A stretch of 64,000 nucleotides of DNA, taken from the NCBI RefSeq assembly GCF_016920785.2, contig NW_024609960.1, forward strand, positions 248,001 through 312,000, read 5' to 3'. The stretch's first letter is position 1; each line of letters starts with the position of its first letter. The translations under genes were made by a program, and so were the position numbers. Origin of the DNA: Ixodes scapularis (lineage: Eukaryota > Arthropoda > Arachnida > Ixodida > Ixodidae). This document shows positions 44,107-55,060 of the stretch, in pieces. The notes beneath the pieces are model-generated. The model was given only the letters and a program-made list of their open reading frames with translations. It did no database searches and was not told where the DNA came from.

Positions 44107-46160
44107 TTAGATGAATTGTGTGAGTTTGGCTTCCTTCACGTATGTGAGGAGGGAATCGAGGGTTGCCTTGCGATGCTCAGGGGATCCAGTGGGCAGGACC
44201 CATTCTTCAAGGCTATTCGGTCGCATTTGGTGTGGCAATGCCTCTAGGGCTTTCCGTCTCATCTCTTCAGTGCGGGGACAGTCCCAGAAGACGTGGGTCT
44301 CCGAGGCGGTCTCCTCGCAGTATTCACAAAGGCTCTCGTTCCTGGGTTGGGTCGAGGGTCCTGCTTGTGAGCCCTGAAGTTCTGCATCGTGCTGTTTTGT
44401 TGATAATCTGCTTTTCTTGAAAAGGGCTGTGCGTTTAGGAACCATTGCTGTATGTGTGCGTAATCTTCTAATGCATATTTTCTCCCAACGGGTGTAGTTA
44501 TCCGCTGGGAGGGGATGCGGGTCTTCTCGGAGCAGGCTCCCGAGCCGCTCGCGGCGTGCCTGGCGTTCGACAGCCTTGAGTGCCAAGGGGTCGACTTCTT
44601 CTTCTCCTTCCGGTTGGATTGGACATCCAGTGTTAAATTTTTGTACGTCGTCGAAGTCAGTGCCAAGGCCGGGTAATTGATGAGGAGGGAAAGAGACCCG
44701 TGCGGCAGCGTCCGCGGCGTCGTTCCCGGGTATTTCCTGGTGTCCCGGGATCCACCTTATGGTTACGCGTTTTCCTTCGCTTCTGTATATGCGTGCAATT
44801 GCTTTGACGGTTTGCACCGTCTTACTTCTGCTCGAGGGGTTACGATACTCCTCGAAAGCTTTCTTGGCGTCTGTGTAAATGTAGATTTTCTTGCATGGGC
44901 TAAAAGCTGCGGTTTCGATGGCCAGCTGGATGGCCATTAATTCCGCTTGTTTTACCCCCGTTCTTGGTTTTAGCGTTCTTGTGACCGTGAATTGGTCCCT
45001 GAATCTGTGTGCTGCAATGGCGACTTGAGATTGTACTTTTGATGCATCTGTATAGTATATATCTGTCTCAGGGTCTTCAAGTAATTTTTGGAGGTCACAG
45101 TTGTGTTTCTTAGCTGCTGTTTTTCTTCTCCCCATTTGCTCTTTGCTTAGGTTTTGTGGTAAAGGCTTCGTGTCCACGACTGTCTCATCCTCCCACGGTG
45201 GCGGGGGGATCGAGATAGCTGTGTCCGGGCACTCAATGTCTAATTTCATCAGGATGTTCCTGCCAGCTGTAGTCTTTTGCAGCCTAAGTACTTGGCTTAT
45301 TTTATCTTCTTGAGCAATATCTCTGAGACAGTTCATTCCGGCGATTGTTTCCAGTTCTTCTATCTTGGTGCATTTCGGTAACCCGGTGACGACTCTCATC
45401 GCCATACGGTTAAGTACCTCTAGACCCTTTCGTTGCTCATTGTTGAGGCGAAGGTAATTAATTCCGTAGGTGGTTTTGGATATTAACAGGGCTCTGACAA
45501 GTTTTTTTAGTGTCTGTTCTTGCGCTCCCCATGACTTGCTCGTAACAAATTTGATTTTCCCCAGTGTAGCTTTCCAGTGGTTCTTAATTCCACGATACCA
45601 TTTGCTTGCTCTGCCATCCTCTTGAAAGGTTACTCCCAGAATTTTGACAGAGTCGGTTCTTTGTATGGGGGTGCCGTTGACATTTAGATGAATTCTGTCG
45701 CAGGTTCCGTTCTCTTTCCTGCCTCTCTTATTTGCTACGGTAACACAGTTTGTCTTGTCTGGGGAGAGCCTCATTCCCACCCTTTGTAGGAAAGAGTGGA
45801 TAGTGTCCAGGCCCTCTTGCAGTATCTCTTTTTGTTCTTCTACGTCTCGTTCATTCGACCAGATAGTAATGTCGTCTGCATATATTGAATGACCCAGTCC
45901 TTCAACCTTCTCTAGTGCGAAGGCTAAATCTGCCATTACCATGTTAAAAAGCATTGGTGATAAGACCGCTCCTTGTGGTACTCCGATTACGTTCTCCTTC
46001 TTTGGTCCATGTTCTTCCCCGACTACGACTTCGTACGTCCGGCCTTCTAAGAACGACTTTATAAAACCTAGACAGCGGCCTCTAAGGCCCCGGTTGATGG
46101 CGCCTTGGACCACTGCATCGTGAGGTACGGTATCGAATGCCTTTTTTATATCGACTTGGG
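44107..46160 (-). pseudogene. LINE-1a ORF2, C-terminal part (RT palm, RNase H, zinc finger)
   Basis: RT motif A (VDIKKAFDTVPHD) is readable on the minus strand just after the frameshift at about 46155, and motif C is SIYADDITIWS. An RNase H domain follows with YYTDASK, AELMAIQLAIE, IYTDAKKAFE and WIPGHQEIPGNDAAD, so all acidic residues and the histidine look present. Near the end CEYCEETASETHVFWDC is a CCHC-type motif common at the C-terminus of such ORF2 proteins. There is no internal stop. Confidence 0.9.
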
Positions 46161-47956
46161 TACATGTTCGGGGGTCTTAGCAAGACTGGCAAGACCCCCG
46201 AACATGTCCTTGGGTACATGTTCGGGGGTCTTGCCAGTATGTCCTTATGTATTAGGGCGATACTGTCGACGGTTGCAAGGCCAGGGCGGAACCCCGTTTG
46301 TACCGAGGAAAAGGCCGGTTCTTCGCCGTCTGCTTGTTTCTTGTATTCTAGCTGCCAGGTTATCCTAGCCAGGATCATACGTTCGGTTATCTTACACAAA
46401 TTAGAAGTGAGGGATATCGGTCGCAGGTTCTGAATCGAATCGGTTGGCTTGCCTGGTTTGGGGATAGGTATCACGGTGGAGTGTTTCCACCCCGCCGGTA
46501 TCCTCCCGGTCTCCCATACTTCGTTGATGTACCGAAGCAGTTGCTCTTTTCCCACTTCAGGTAAGTTGCGTAAGGCAGCAACCGTGATATGGTCAGGGCC
46601 AGGTGTAGAGTTCTTGGCTGTGTGCAATGCTTCTAGTAGTTCTCCCATGTTGAATGGAGCATCCATGTCCATCTTATCATGGTACTCCGGTCTTTCTGCA
46701 GGGACGTCTTTGGGATTTTGCGGTTGTGGGAAGAAATAATCGCTCGCTATTTCAGCTAGCTTGCGATCGGATATGCCCAATTTGAGTGCGAGGTTTTGGG
46801 CGGTGCATTTGGCTTTTTTCTTGCCCGTAAAGGCGCGAAAAGTCCGCCACATCTTCGTTGCTCCCCCCTTGGTATTAAAGCCGTCACAGTGTTTGCGCCA
46901 CCGAGATCTCTTGAGCTGGATGGTGTATCTCTTGGCTTTCGCCGTCGCCGCGTTGAATTTAATTCGGAATCTCCAGTCTTTTTTGTTCTTTCTGTAGCGT
47001 TGTTGGGCTTGAAGACGACTGGCCCAGAGGTTAAGCAGGTGAAGGTCTGGGTCAGGGTCGTCTGATTTAACTTGATAAATTTCGGTGGCACTTCGGAGGG
47101 CTTCCGTGATTCGGAGGCCTAGCTCGCTGTCGTTCGCGAGATCACAAAATGCTTTGCGGAACTTGTCCCATTTGATGAATTTTGACTGTCTCCTGGCGTC
47201 TGAGTGTCGTTCCGCCGTCAGTTCAATCTGGATGGGGAGATGGTCGCTGCCCATACTGTCGGGTAGGACGGTCCACCGCGCCCTGACGTTACTTGAAGCC
47301 CAAGTGAGGTCTGGTGAGGTGTCACTCTGTCTTGATGTTTGTCCGATGCGAGTGGGTATATGCGGGTTGTTGAGAAGTCTCAGAGTAGCGGTTTTTGCCT
47401 GTTCTGCTATGTTTTTTCCTCTTAAGTTGTTATTTCGATAACCCCACATAGTGTTCTTGGCATTGAAATCACCTGCCACGATGATTTCCTCATCACATTT
47501 TCGTTCTTTGATTAAGGTTTGTAGCCAATTCATACTTTCGTCTTCCTTCTTCTGTGGTCTCATGTAGACCGAGGCTAGTATGAGTTTTCCCTTGGCAGTG
47601 TGTAACCGCGCTGCTACAATTTCTTGGTGTTCGTCACAAATATCCGTCGTGTCGATGTGCGAGTGTGGGATACTGTCCCTAACTAGAAGAGCAGTTGTCC
47701 CGTTAGGACTGTGTAGTCCGTTCTGTTGATTCAGGATTGTCGGTATCTGGTATGCTTTGTACCCAGTAATGTTGATGTCCTGAGTATTTACTTCTTGTAG
47801 TAATAGGGCAAGAGGAGCGTTCTTACCCGCTCCTTCGATTCTTAGTTTGAGTTCAGCTGTTTTGGAACGGATGCCGTTGCAGTTCCACTGAAGGATCCAC
47901 GGAGGCCTTCGTTTCTTGTTATAGCTGTTGCCTTTCGCATAGTTATGCTCTGGCAT
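46161..47956 (-). pseudogene. LINE-1a ORF2, N-terminal part (endonuclease, RT fingers)
   Basis: An apurinic-type endonuclease is visible: ILQWNCNGIRSK, LLLQEVNTQD, VAGDFNAKNTMWG and SDHLPIQIEL. The early RT region follows (STPGPDHITVAALRNLP, WKHSTVIPIPKPGKP, LRPISLTSNLCKITERM). The reading frame is lost in a 54-bp foldback duplication at 46155-46232. The ATG at 47956 overlaps the ORF1 stop by 14 bases (ATGCCAGAGCATAA), a usual LINE arrangement for coupled translation. Confidence 0.9.
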
Positions 47957-49760
47957 TGAAAGCCTTGATGAGTCCCGTCATACCTTTGAATAGGTCGGTA
48001 ATCTTTGCGTTCATTTCTGTCATCTTGTCTTCAAGAGATCGTAGTTTTTCATCTATTCGTTCTCTTTCTGCCTTGATGATGTGTGAAAAAGGGTCGTTCC
48101 CTTTTATTGGAGGTAAACTTTTGCCTCCTGCCGAAGTACCGGCCACTAACATTGTCCACGGCTTGCCCGACGCCCCGGGCGTTATCGTGTCGGCATCACT
48201 AGTGTTTGGTAGCAGAGGCCAGGAGTATTCATCTTTGCTAAACTGTTCGATTCCGTGTTTTGTTTGTGACTTTTTCGTTCGCTGGAGGTTTTTGCCGGGA
48301 GGCGGAATTGCTCGTTTCGGGCATTTCTTGTCCATCGCAGTGTGAGGACCTTTGCAGTTGTAGCATTCCGGCGGCATTCCGCAGTTATCGCCTTCTTTGT
48401 GTGCCCTTCCACATTCTCCGCAGCGGCGGATTTTGCTGGGGCAAATGTCAGCTTTGTGCCCGATCACGTGGCAATTTAGGCACACCATCGGTCTTGGTCT
48501 GTACTCGTAGACCTTGCAGGTTACTCCGCAGTATCTGATGTACTGCGGTCTTGTGTTACCTTCGAACGTGAGGATGGCTGTGGACCTCATGGGTCCCACA
48601 ATATGTACTCCCAGAATGTTATGAGTTCTGCATTCGAGCTCCGGAAGAATAGTCTCGTTGGTGTCATCTTTTGCGTATCTAAAGTATGCGACCCCTTTAC
48701 ATTGGTTGGGGGCTTGTGCTTGCAGTGCCTGCACCTTCAGGGCTCCGTCTGGAGTGCCGATTTCGGTGATCTGTGTAAGTCGTTCTACCGCCTCTTTGTC
48801 TTTAGTGACGAGCGCGATAATGTTGGCTTTTTCATTGTATTTGATAGCTATGTTGTTCCACGATGTCACGCCCGTCGAGTGGGCTGCGGCTTTAATATGC
48901 TTCGGTAAGAAGTCTTTTACGTCACGTTTGCAGGTGGGTCTTATAAGGACTGCTTGTGACATCGTCTTTTGAGTCACGTTTGCAGGTGCGTCTTTGGAGC
49001 CCGCCGTAATGTCGGTTCTTTCTATTTCCTGCTCTTCTTGAAGCACGTCTTGAGAAAGCACACTGGTGGCTTTTCGCTTCTTTCTTTTCGACGCCAGCTG
49101 TGAGCTGCCTTCATCTCCTTGGGTATTCAAAGACGATTCAGAACTCTGTGTTGCCATCGCCACGTCATCAGTTTCTTTTAGTGTAGGCACACTCGCCATT
49201 TGCGTCGCTGTGTTAGGATCAATTAAAGACAGTTCTGCTGGTTGGTCTCCAGAAGATTTCTTTTGTAGAAAATGTTCTATTTCAGTCTTGTGTTCGGCGA
49301 ATTTGCGCAGCGTTTCCAGGTCGATGGCTTGAAGTAGTTGCACAGCCATTGTGATGGTCGGGAGGTTGCTCATGCATTCCTTAATGCTCGCGGCGTGGTT
49401 GAGACATTCAATAAGGTATTGTGCGTTTTCGTGACTGACCTTAAGGAAGTCCACCTTGTCTCCGGGTATATGCCGATAGCAGTCGGTGCCTGTTGCGATC
49501 CTAGCGAGTTCGTCGTCGTCGCCATTCTCTTTGTCCATTTCCATTGAGTAAATGTGGTCCGGGAGTCTTGGGTCTCTCCTGGTGTTCCTTTCTCTATTTG
49601 AGTTCACGGGGTGGGCGGTGGTGTAGGTGGTGATGGCAGTATCATTTGTTTCCTGAAGCTTGTGGTCCGTTTCTGGTGGGCATGCCGTGACGGCCTTGCC
49701 GGCCGCCACAAAATTCTTCGTCAGGCTTAGCAGGTGGGAGCAGGAGCTTTGCGTGCACAC
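47943..49760 (-). CDS. LINE-1a ORF1 (gag-like nucleic-acid binding protein)
   Basis: The 605-residue frame is intact. The N-terminal half is polar; the middle (VLIRPTCKRDVKDFLPKHIK through ILTFEGNTRPQYIRYCG) is the ORF1 core of this group. Three zinc knuckles follow: CLNCHVIGHKADIC (C-x2-C-x4-H-x4-C), CGECGRAHKEGDNC and CYNCKGPHTAMDKKC. The C-terminus has a coiled-coil-like segment (EKLRSLEDKMTEMNAKI). It would coat the LINE RNA. Confidence 0.88.
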   Translation of the reverse strand: MCTQSSCSHLLSLTKNFVAAGKAVTACPPETDHKLQETNDTAITTYTTAHPVNSNRERNTRRDPRLPDHIYSMEMDKENGDDDELARIATGTDCYRHIPGDKVDFLKVSHENAQYLIECLNHAASIKECMSNLPTITMAVQLLQAIDLETLRKFAEHKTEIEHFLQKKSSGDQPAELSLIDPNTATQMASVPTLKETDDVAMATQSSESSLNTQGDEGSSQLASKRKKRKATSVLSQDVLQEEQEIERTDITAGSKDAPANVTQKTMSQAVLIRPTCKRDVKDFLPKHIKAAAHSTGVTSWNNIAIKYNEKANIIALVTKDKEAVERLTQITEIGTPDGALKVQALQAQAPNQCKGVAYFRYAKDDTNETILPELECRTHNILGVHIVGPMRSTAILTFEGNTRPQYIRYCGVTCKVYEYRPRPMVCLNCHVIGHKADICPSKIRRCGECGRAHKEGDNCGMPPECYNCKGPHTAMDKKCPKRAIPPPGKNLQRTKKSQTKHGIEQFSKDEYSWPLLPNTSDADTITPGASGKPWTMLVAGTSAGGKSLPPIKGNDPFSHIIKAERERIDEKLRSLEDKMTEMNAKITDLFKGMTGLIKAFNARA

Positions 49761-49791
49761 GTCTGCTTACTCCGAGAGCTTCCTCTTCCTC

Positions 49792-49940
49792 AAAGAGTAG
49801 GGGGTTCTGAGTTGTCATCTCATCTGTCTTCTTAAAAAAAGAAAAAGAAGAAAACCACACATTCTCCTACTGACATGAATGAAAACGGCACCATCAGCAC
49901 TACCTATGACCCGAATCAGTATCAAGAAAATAAAGAAAAA
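49792..49940 (+). repeat. 151-bp satellite, one unit
   Basis: It resumes with the second target duplication of LINE-1a and ends in the A-run into which array element 5 is inserted. Confidence 0.88.
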
Positions 49941-50345
49941 GTGAAAGCCGTTTACAACTTCCTGTAACGCCGAATTGGAGCGCAGCTCTTGAGGAGGAGG
50001 AGTGGAGGGTATATTCCTCCTCCTCCCTCGTGATCATGCCTGCTAGTACTTCTCCCCTCCTGCTCCCCCTCCCTCTCCTTTACCACCTCCTCGTCCTTCA
50101 AGCTCCTCCCCTCCCCTCGCCTCCGCCTCCTCGTCTCTCCTCCCCCCCTCCTCCACCTTCGTACTGCTTTCCTCCTTGCCGCTCAAGCCGGACAATGAGG
50201 GGAGGAGGAGGAGAAGGAGGGGGAGGAGGAGGAGGGGGAGGAGGAAGAGGGGGGGAGGAGGAGGGGAGGAGGAGAAGGGGAGGAGGAGGAGGGGAGGAGG
50301 AGGGGGAGAAGGAGAGGGAGGAGGAGGAGAGGGAGGGGCGCAATT

Positions 50346-50380
<35 letters not shown>

Positions 50381-50436
50381 AACGGCGACGCCGCTCAGGC
50401 TGGAAACGGGCCCCTAAGAGCTGCGCTCTAAAAAAA
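49941..50436 (+). mobile_element. Array element 5 (same ends, GGAGGA purine/pyrimidine interior)
   Basis: It starts GTGAAAGCCGTTTACAACTT, with TTGGAGCGCAGCTCTT and GAGGAGGAGG, and ends (GCCGAC)n, GCTCAGGCTGGAAACGGGCC and AAGAGCTGCGCTCTAAAA. The interior is a pyrimidine-rich half (50015-50175) followed by a purine-rich half (50195-50335), with none of the TGACGTCA or CACGTG units. The two halves could pair as one long imperfect hairpin. Satellite sequence resumes at once (50437-50462). Confidence 0.75.
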
Positions 50437-50462
50437 GAGTAGGGGGTTCTGAGTTGCCATCG

Positions 50463-50767
50463 GACTCTGGCCTCAGCTCTCGAGGAGACCAGACGTTTGC
50501 TCGTGAGCTTCCTTCCAAGGTTCGATCATTGCACCGATACGAAAGGTTGCTGGCACCTCATCGCAGCCGCCATGGATACCGACGACCGACAAGGACGAGT
50601 CACCTAACCAGCCGACACGCCAAGCGACCCTTGGAGGCGTTTTCAAGGGTCAGAAGATGCATACTGGAAGCGGAGCGGCTAAGCCTACCGCTGCTCTTGC
50701 TTAAGCGATTCAAGGAAGCATTGGAAGCCAGGCGTCCTCGACCGCCGTTTTACAACGGAACATCGTC
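50463..50767 (+). other. Probable 5' UTR of LINE-2
   Basis: Satellite sequence stops abruptly at about 50462 and unrelated sequence leads without a break into an ORF1-type frame, so the LINE 5' end probably lies here. No promoter motif is assigned. Confidence 0.45.
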
Positions 50768-51575
50768 ATGGACGCAGGATACTTTCTGACGTGCAGTACC
50801 AACAAGGATTGGGTCAACACCTGCATGGCTAACCAAGCATTCCTGAGGAAATGCATGGAGCAGCGGGAGAAACTTCAATCACTGCTCTTAAACAACGACG
50901 AAGAGAACAATGGTTTCAAAGAAAGCCAGACCGAAACGACACCTCTTTGTGACGAAGTCTCTGCCATGAACGAAGAAGACTTTCCTAATCTTGAAAGTAG
51001 CTCGCACAAAACACGCGAAGAACAACATCGCCCCATCACCGACGATAAGAACGACGACGGCTGGCAGACAGTGCGACGAAAGCGAAAACACAACCAGGCG
51101 GCAGCAAGCCAACGTGAGTCTTTCGACAAAAATGTTCCAAAACCACCAACCCAGACGGTTGTTCTCCGCCCTGTGTGCAAACATAACATCGAGGACTTCT
51201 CGACAAAAGAACTCCGCACCGCCATCGAGAAGGTCGGTATAAACGACGTCGACGAGTTCACCTTGCACAGACACGAAAATGCGAACACCATTGCCATCAC
51301 CACTAGAAACAGCTCGCTCGTTTCCAAGTTTCTGCAGATCACGGAAATCCCAAACGAACAACACGGCCCACTGGCTGTGCAACCCTACAAGGCGATAAGC
51401 TCAAACGAAGTGCGAGGGGTGATATACCTTAATTCACCACACGATGATCCAGCAACTCTCGTAAACGAGCTAACGTGCAACACGCACAAGATTGTCGCAG
51501 CACGAGCCCTGGGCATCAAGCAAAAGACCATTCTCGTTACCTTCGAAGGCAAAACTGTGCCCCGACACGTCCGCT
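50768..51575 (+). pseudogene. LINE-2 ORF1, truncated (I-clade-like)
   Basis: The plus-strand frame has a polar N-terminus and then VVLRPVCKHNIEDFSTKELR, NANTIAITTRNSSLVSKFLQ and ILVTFEGKTVPRHVRY, which align block for block with the ORF1 core of LINE-1a. The match ends at about 51575, before the zinc knuckles, and no ORF2 follows, so the copy is broken. It is in the opposite orientation to LINE-1a and only distantly similar to it. Confidence 0.82.
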
Positions 51576-51770
51576 ACACACTAAAAATTTCAACACCCAT
51601 GTTCGTGTTAAAAGGGTGTTTTTCCGAGCTCACACCCTTCCTACACCATTTTTACATGATTTTTGAATATTCAAGGGTGTACGGAAAGGCCTACACCCTT
51701 CGTACATCCTTTTTACACCCTACGGCTACCGAAATCGTGTTAAGAGGGTGTTGCGGTGGTACACCCATGA
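51576..51770. mobile_element. Possible small insert with ACACCC/GGGTGT words
   Basis: The LINE-2 frame stays open but runs into about 195 bases with repeated ACACCC and its complement GGGTGT in both orientations (near 51593, 51633, 51680, 51705, 51748 and 51761). The symmetry suggests a foldback element; the exact ends and target duplication are not clear. Confidence 0.4.
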
Positions 51771-53357
51771 TTTCCGAATCGTCGAACTCGGAAACCGCCG
51801 AATTCCAGACATACGCGCCGACAGCAGAAGTCAAGAAGCAGCCTGCTCAATTTAGAGGATTTCGTGAAGTTCAAGTAAGCACAATGGGCAGCTGACATCC
51901 AAGCCAAGCCAACGCTCAAGTTGTTTTCAAGCCAGATGAATGCCGACGTTGTGTACAAGCTCCTTGGTTGTTTACGTGCAAGCGACCACGAAAATAGCAT
52001 CGGTTACTCACGCACTTCTGCTCAGAATGGTGAGACCACATCGGTTCTATTATGATACATTCCGTCTTATCCTGAGATGTACTAAAGCGAAGGCTAGACG
52101 TGCGAGACGGTTCGGGCTCACAGCTTTACTGTGAGCCTGTACCGTAAAGGTCGGTTCCGACACTTGCGTTTGAGTGTGTTTGTCTGCGTTGCGTTTAGAA
52201 CCGAAAACGAGTCACCGGCACATCTGTGCTTCGTATGAAGCGTAAATTCCAATTCAAAGAATCATCTTGGCACGCGATAGAAGCATCAGGGATGTCTTGG
52301 TTTCTTGCAGCCGCATCGCGGTCAAACGCAACTGTTTGAACCAGGCTTTACGTGGTTGTCCTGTGCTTGTCCCTCGCGCTTTATTCTTTCGATTTTAAGC
52401 ATTCATTTTCAACTCGCTCGCTTTTAACAGTACTAGTAGATACTCAGGCTGCACGAGGGTTCGTGCAGTGCGACCATCTAGCGATGCTATGAGCTTGTGC
52501 TCGAACCTTGGCTTTAATGGGCAATCATCGGGGATATATGACACACGATGATGCCAAGTCTGTTCACGGCGGACTCTCGTGCTGTTCTGATTGGAGGAGA
52601 AGGGGCGTGTAAAAAATTGGCAAATGGAACATGGTTAGCGACAGCGCAAATATATGTTGGAAAAAGTTCAGAACATTAAAGTGCAGCAGCCTGAAACTTT
52701 GGAGTTAAGCAATTAGAGAATCATTTGAAGACATCTTTAGAGGTTCAGCCTTCTCTCCCCCCACACCAATATCGAAGGCTGCTAGGATATTGGTTCAGGC
52801 TAAGCCGTCTGTCTTTCAGTCAGCAAACTCGAGCCGTTCCACCTGACCTTGTTATTTCATAACAGATATGTTAGAAAATGGAATGCAGATTTTCTTTACA
52901 CGGCCAAAACATAAAGTGTTATCAAATAATACCTGCCATATTCATATTCTACATTTACAGACCGGGGCTGCCCCGCCTGTGGAGGGTGAAGATGCGAGCA
53001 GCCTCGAAGCCCACCAACAGTGGCTGTGTGCTGAGAGCGAAAGCTGGTGCCTGACGAAGGCCAGATTGATCTTCGAAAGGATGCGACTGCCTGCAAATGG
53101 CTACATGCGTTGACATTGATGGGCATATAGACTGCACAGAATGCTTATCCCTACCTGATGGATGCTAGGAGGGTATGCGTTCCATATTTTTTTACTGATC
53201 TCTACGACAATTGCTAAATTGCGCTTCCCCGTTCCGTGATTGCGGCTGCCGGACGACCATCTTGGGACACGGAAAATTAACCTTTTGGAGCGTTGTAGAG
53301 GCTGGCCGGCAGCGTGCTGAAGACATGTTTTTTGCTCGTTTGTCGTCATTGGGAGCG
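51771..53357. other. Region without supported genes
   Basis: A short hairpin GGCTCACAG..CTGTGAGCC lies at about 52106-52130. Frames at 52868-53113 and neighbours show no domain that I recognise. Confidence 0.4.
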
Positions 53358-54365
53358 TTAAAGTGGCCCTGCAATAACTTTTTGACTGGTTTTTAATTTG
53401 GACCGAACCTGAGCGCATTGAACGTAGTAATTTAAAGAAACTTTTCTTTTCTCAAATTTCGCTTTATTTTAAAAGTTATAGGCAAATTAGACTTACAGAA
53501 ACAAGCAAAAAATAACATCCTTCATGACGTCGTAGGTCCTGGTTTGAGTGGCCGTGAAGTAGTGAGCTCATCGAGCGCTCACGGCTGCCGCACTCAGTGT
53601 CAACGGCTCGAGAGGGTGCCGCTAAAGCACGTGTTGACTAGGCTGTATGAAGCGGGCGGCCAGGGCAGCTCGCATTGCATTTGCCGCGCGATTAAAGACT
53701 AATTCGGCATAACACTTCATTGGCCACAAACGACGGCAAACACGGGGTAAAGATCAGTTCAGAACGGGAGCCACTTCGCGCTGCCATACCGCCAAAGGGT
53801 CAAATCGCCAGCCAAGCCCGCGCCGAAAGCCTTGGGAACGCTCGGAACCGGTCGGATCCTCGAGCCGGTATACGACCGCAGCGCCACCGCGTGCATCCGG
53901 GACCTTTCTAAGCCCATTGTTCGTCGGAGCCTCATCCCACTACGCCTTTCTAGTATGCGCCGTTTTTTTCACCGCTTGGTGGCGGGTTTGTCTACGGGTC
54001 TTTTCTTGTTTCCGTACTTTATAAACTGCATTTGTTTCTTTTCTGATCTAAAATACTGAACAAAAACTACTTTCATACAAAATTGAAACGGTTCGCGACA
54101 CTTATATTTTGTATCGACTAAAAAAAATGCTTTTAGCGGCTCTGACCAGTAGTAGTAAGCCCAGGACCAAAGACGTCACATATTCCGCGCTTTCGGCAAC
54201 GCGGGTCGCCCTCGTAGGTGGAGGAGGTTTCCGCGTCGTCCGGTTAAAATATGACTCACTGATATTTAGTTATTCTCTCCGTGCCCGCTGGCTTACCCGA
54301 ACCCAAAGAGACGTGGAAACCGCAAAAGAGGTAGACGCTTAAGTATGATTGCAGCTCCCCTTTAA
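53358..54365. mobile_element. TTAA-flanked element (about 1 kb)
   Basis: The left end is TTAA-AGTGGCCCTGCAATAA and the right end complement is TTAA-AGGGGAGCTGCAATCA. The terminal 16 bases agree at most positions. No transposase frame is visible. Confidence 0.6.
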
Positions 54366-54695
54366 GTCCACACTCCTTTACTCCTACTCTGACGCTCCGA
54401 GTTTCATACTCCAGGCACAGCAACTAAACGGCGCATGGCGTACACACCAAATCTATTGACGAGCCGCACAAGCTCCTTCCCACCGCACGGTTATGACGAA
54501 CCTGGCATCCCGTGGATACGGGTGGGAGAAGCCAAAATTATTTCGGTGGTAAATTAATTAAAGCCAGTGTAGAGCGGCAGGGTACAAAGTAAAAGAGACG
54601 GCAACGTTATGAAGTTTCTACGAACGTTTAAGTATTTCTGAGAGGTTTGGAGACTCGCTTCGAGCACGTGTGGGGAAAGGCACCTTGGCTGATCT

Positions 54696-55060
54696 ATTTA
54701 TTGACCGTGCAAGCTGTTTATATTTGACCGTGCAAGCTGTTTTCAGGCGAGATGCACGAACAAACCTTTCCCGCAATGCTAACTGATGCTTCGGCTTTCC
54801 AATCTAAGTATCTTTATTCGCTGCAGCTGGACTAAGCAGTTTAAAAAGGGCAGCCGTCCCACTGTCTTCTCGGCAACTTTTCTGTCGCCGAGCTATCAGC
54901 ACGCTCGTTCGATAGATCACTTTGTTCTCAGGCAAGGCACATGAACAAACCTTTTCCGGAATGCTAATTGCTGTCTTGGCTTTCAAATCAAATTGTTTTT
55001 ACCTGCTGGATTAACCACTAATGGACTGAAAAGGAGCAGCTGTCCGGCTACGCCTTTTGT
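54696..55060 (+). repeat. Local tandem duplications
   Basis: A 22-bp unit around TTGACCGTGCAAGCTGTTT occurs twice (54700-54742). A larger, diverged duplication follows: AACAAACCTTTCCCGCAATG near 54760 corresponds to AACAAACCTTTTCCGGAATG near 54943, including the downstream AAAAGG.GCAGC block. Confidence 0.6.

Larger units (their letters stand above)
43992..49791 (-). mobile_element. LINE-1a: nearly full-length non-LTR retrotransposon, I-clade-like (RNase H present)
   Basis: Two overlapping ORFs, an endonuclease-RT-RNase H ORF2 and a CCHC ORF1 identify a non-LTR retrotransposon; RNase H after RT points to the I group. The element is flanked by a 15-bp target duplication AAAGAGTAGGGGGTT (43977-43991 and 49792-49806) inside the 151-bp satellite. 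The 3' end (plus strand left) carries (CCAA)n, read as GGTTGGTTGG. The 5' UTR is only about 30 bases, so some 5' sequence may be missing. ORF2 is frameshifted near 46160. Confidence 0.92.

Noticed and set aside
50030..50431. 133-codon Gly/Glu/Arg-rich frame
   Set aside because: It is a translation of the GGAGGA tract of array element 5.
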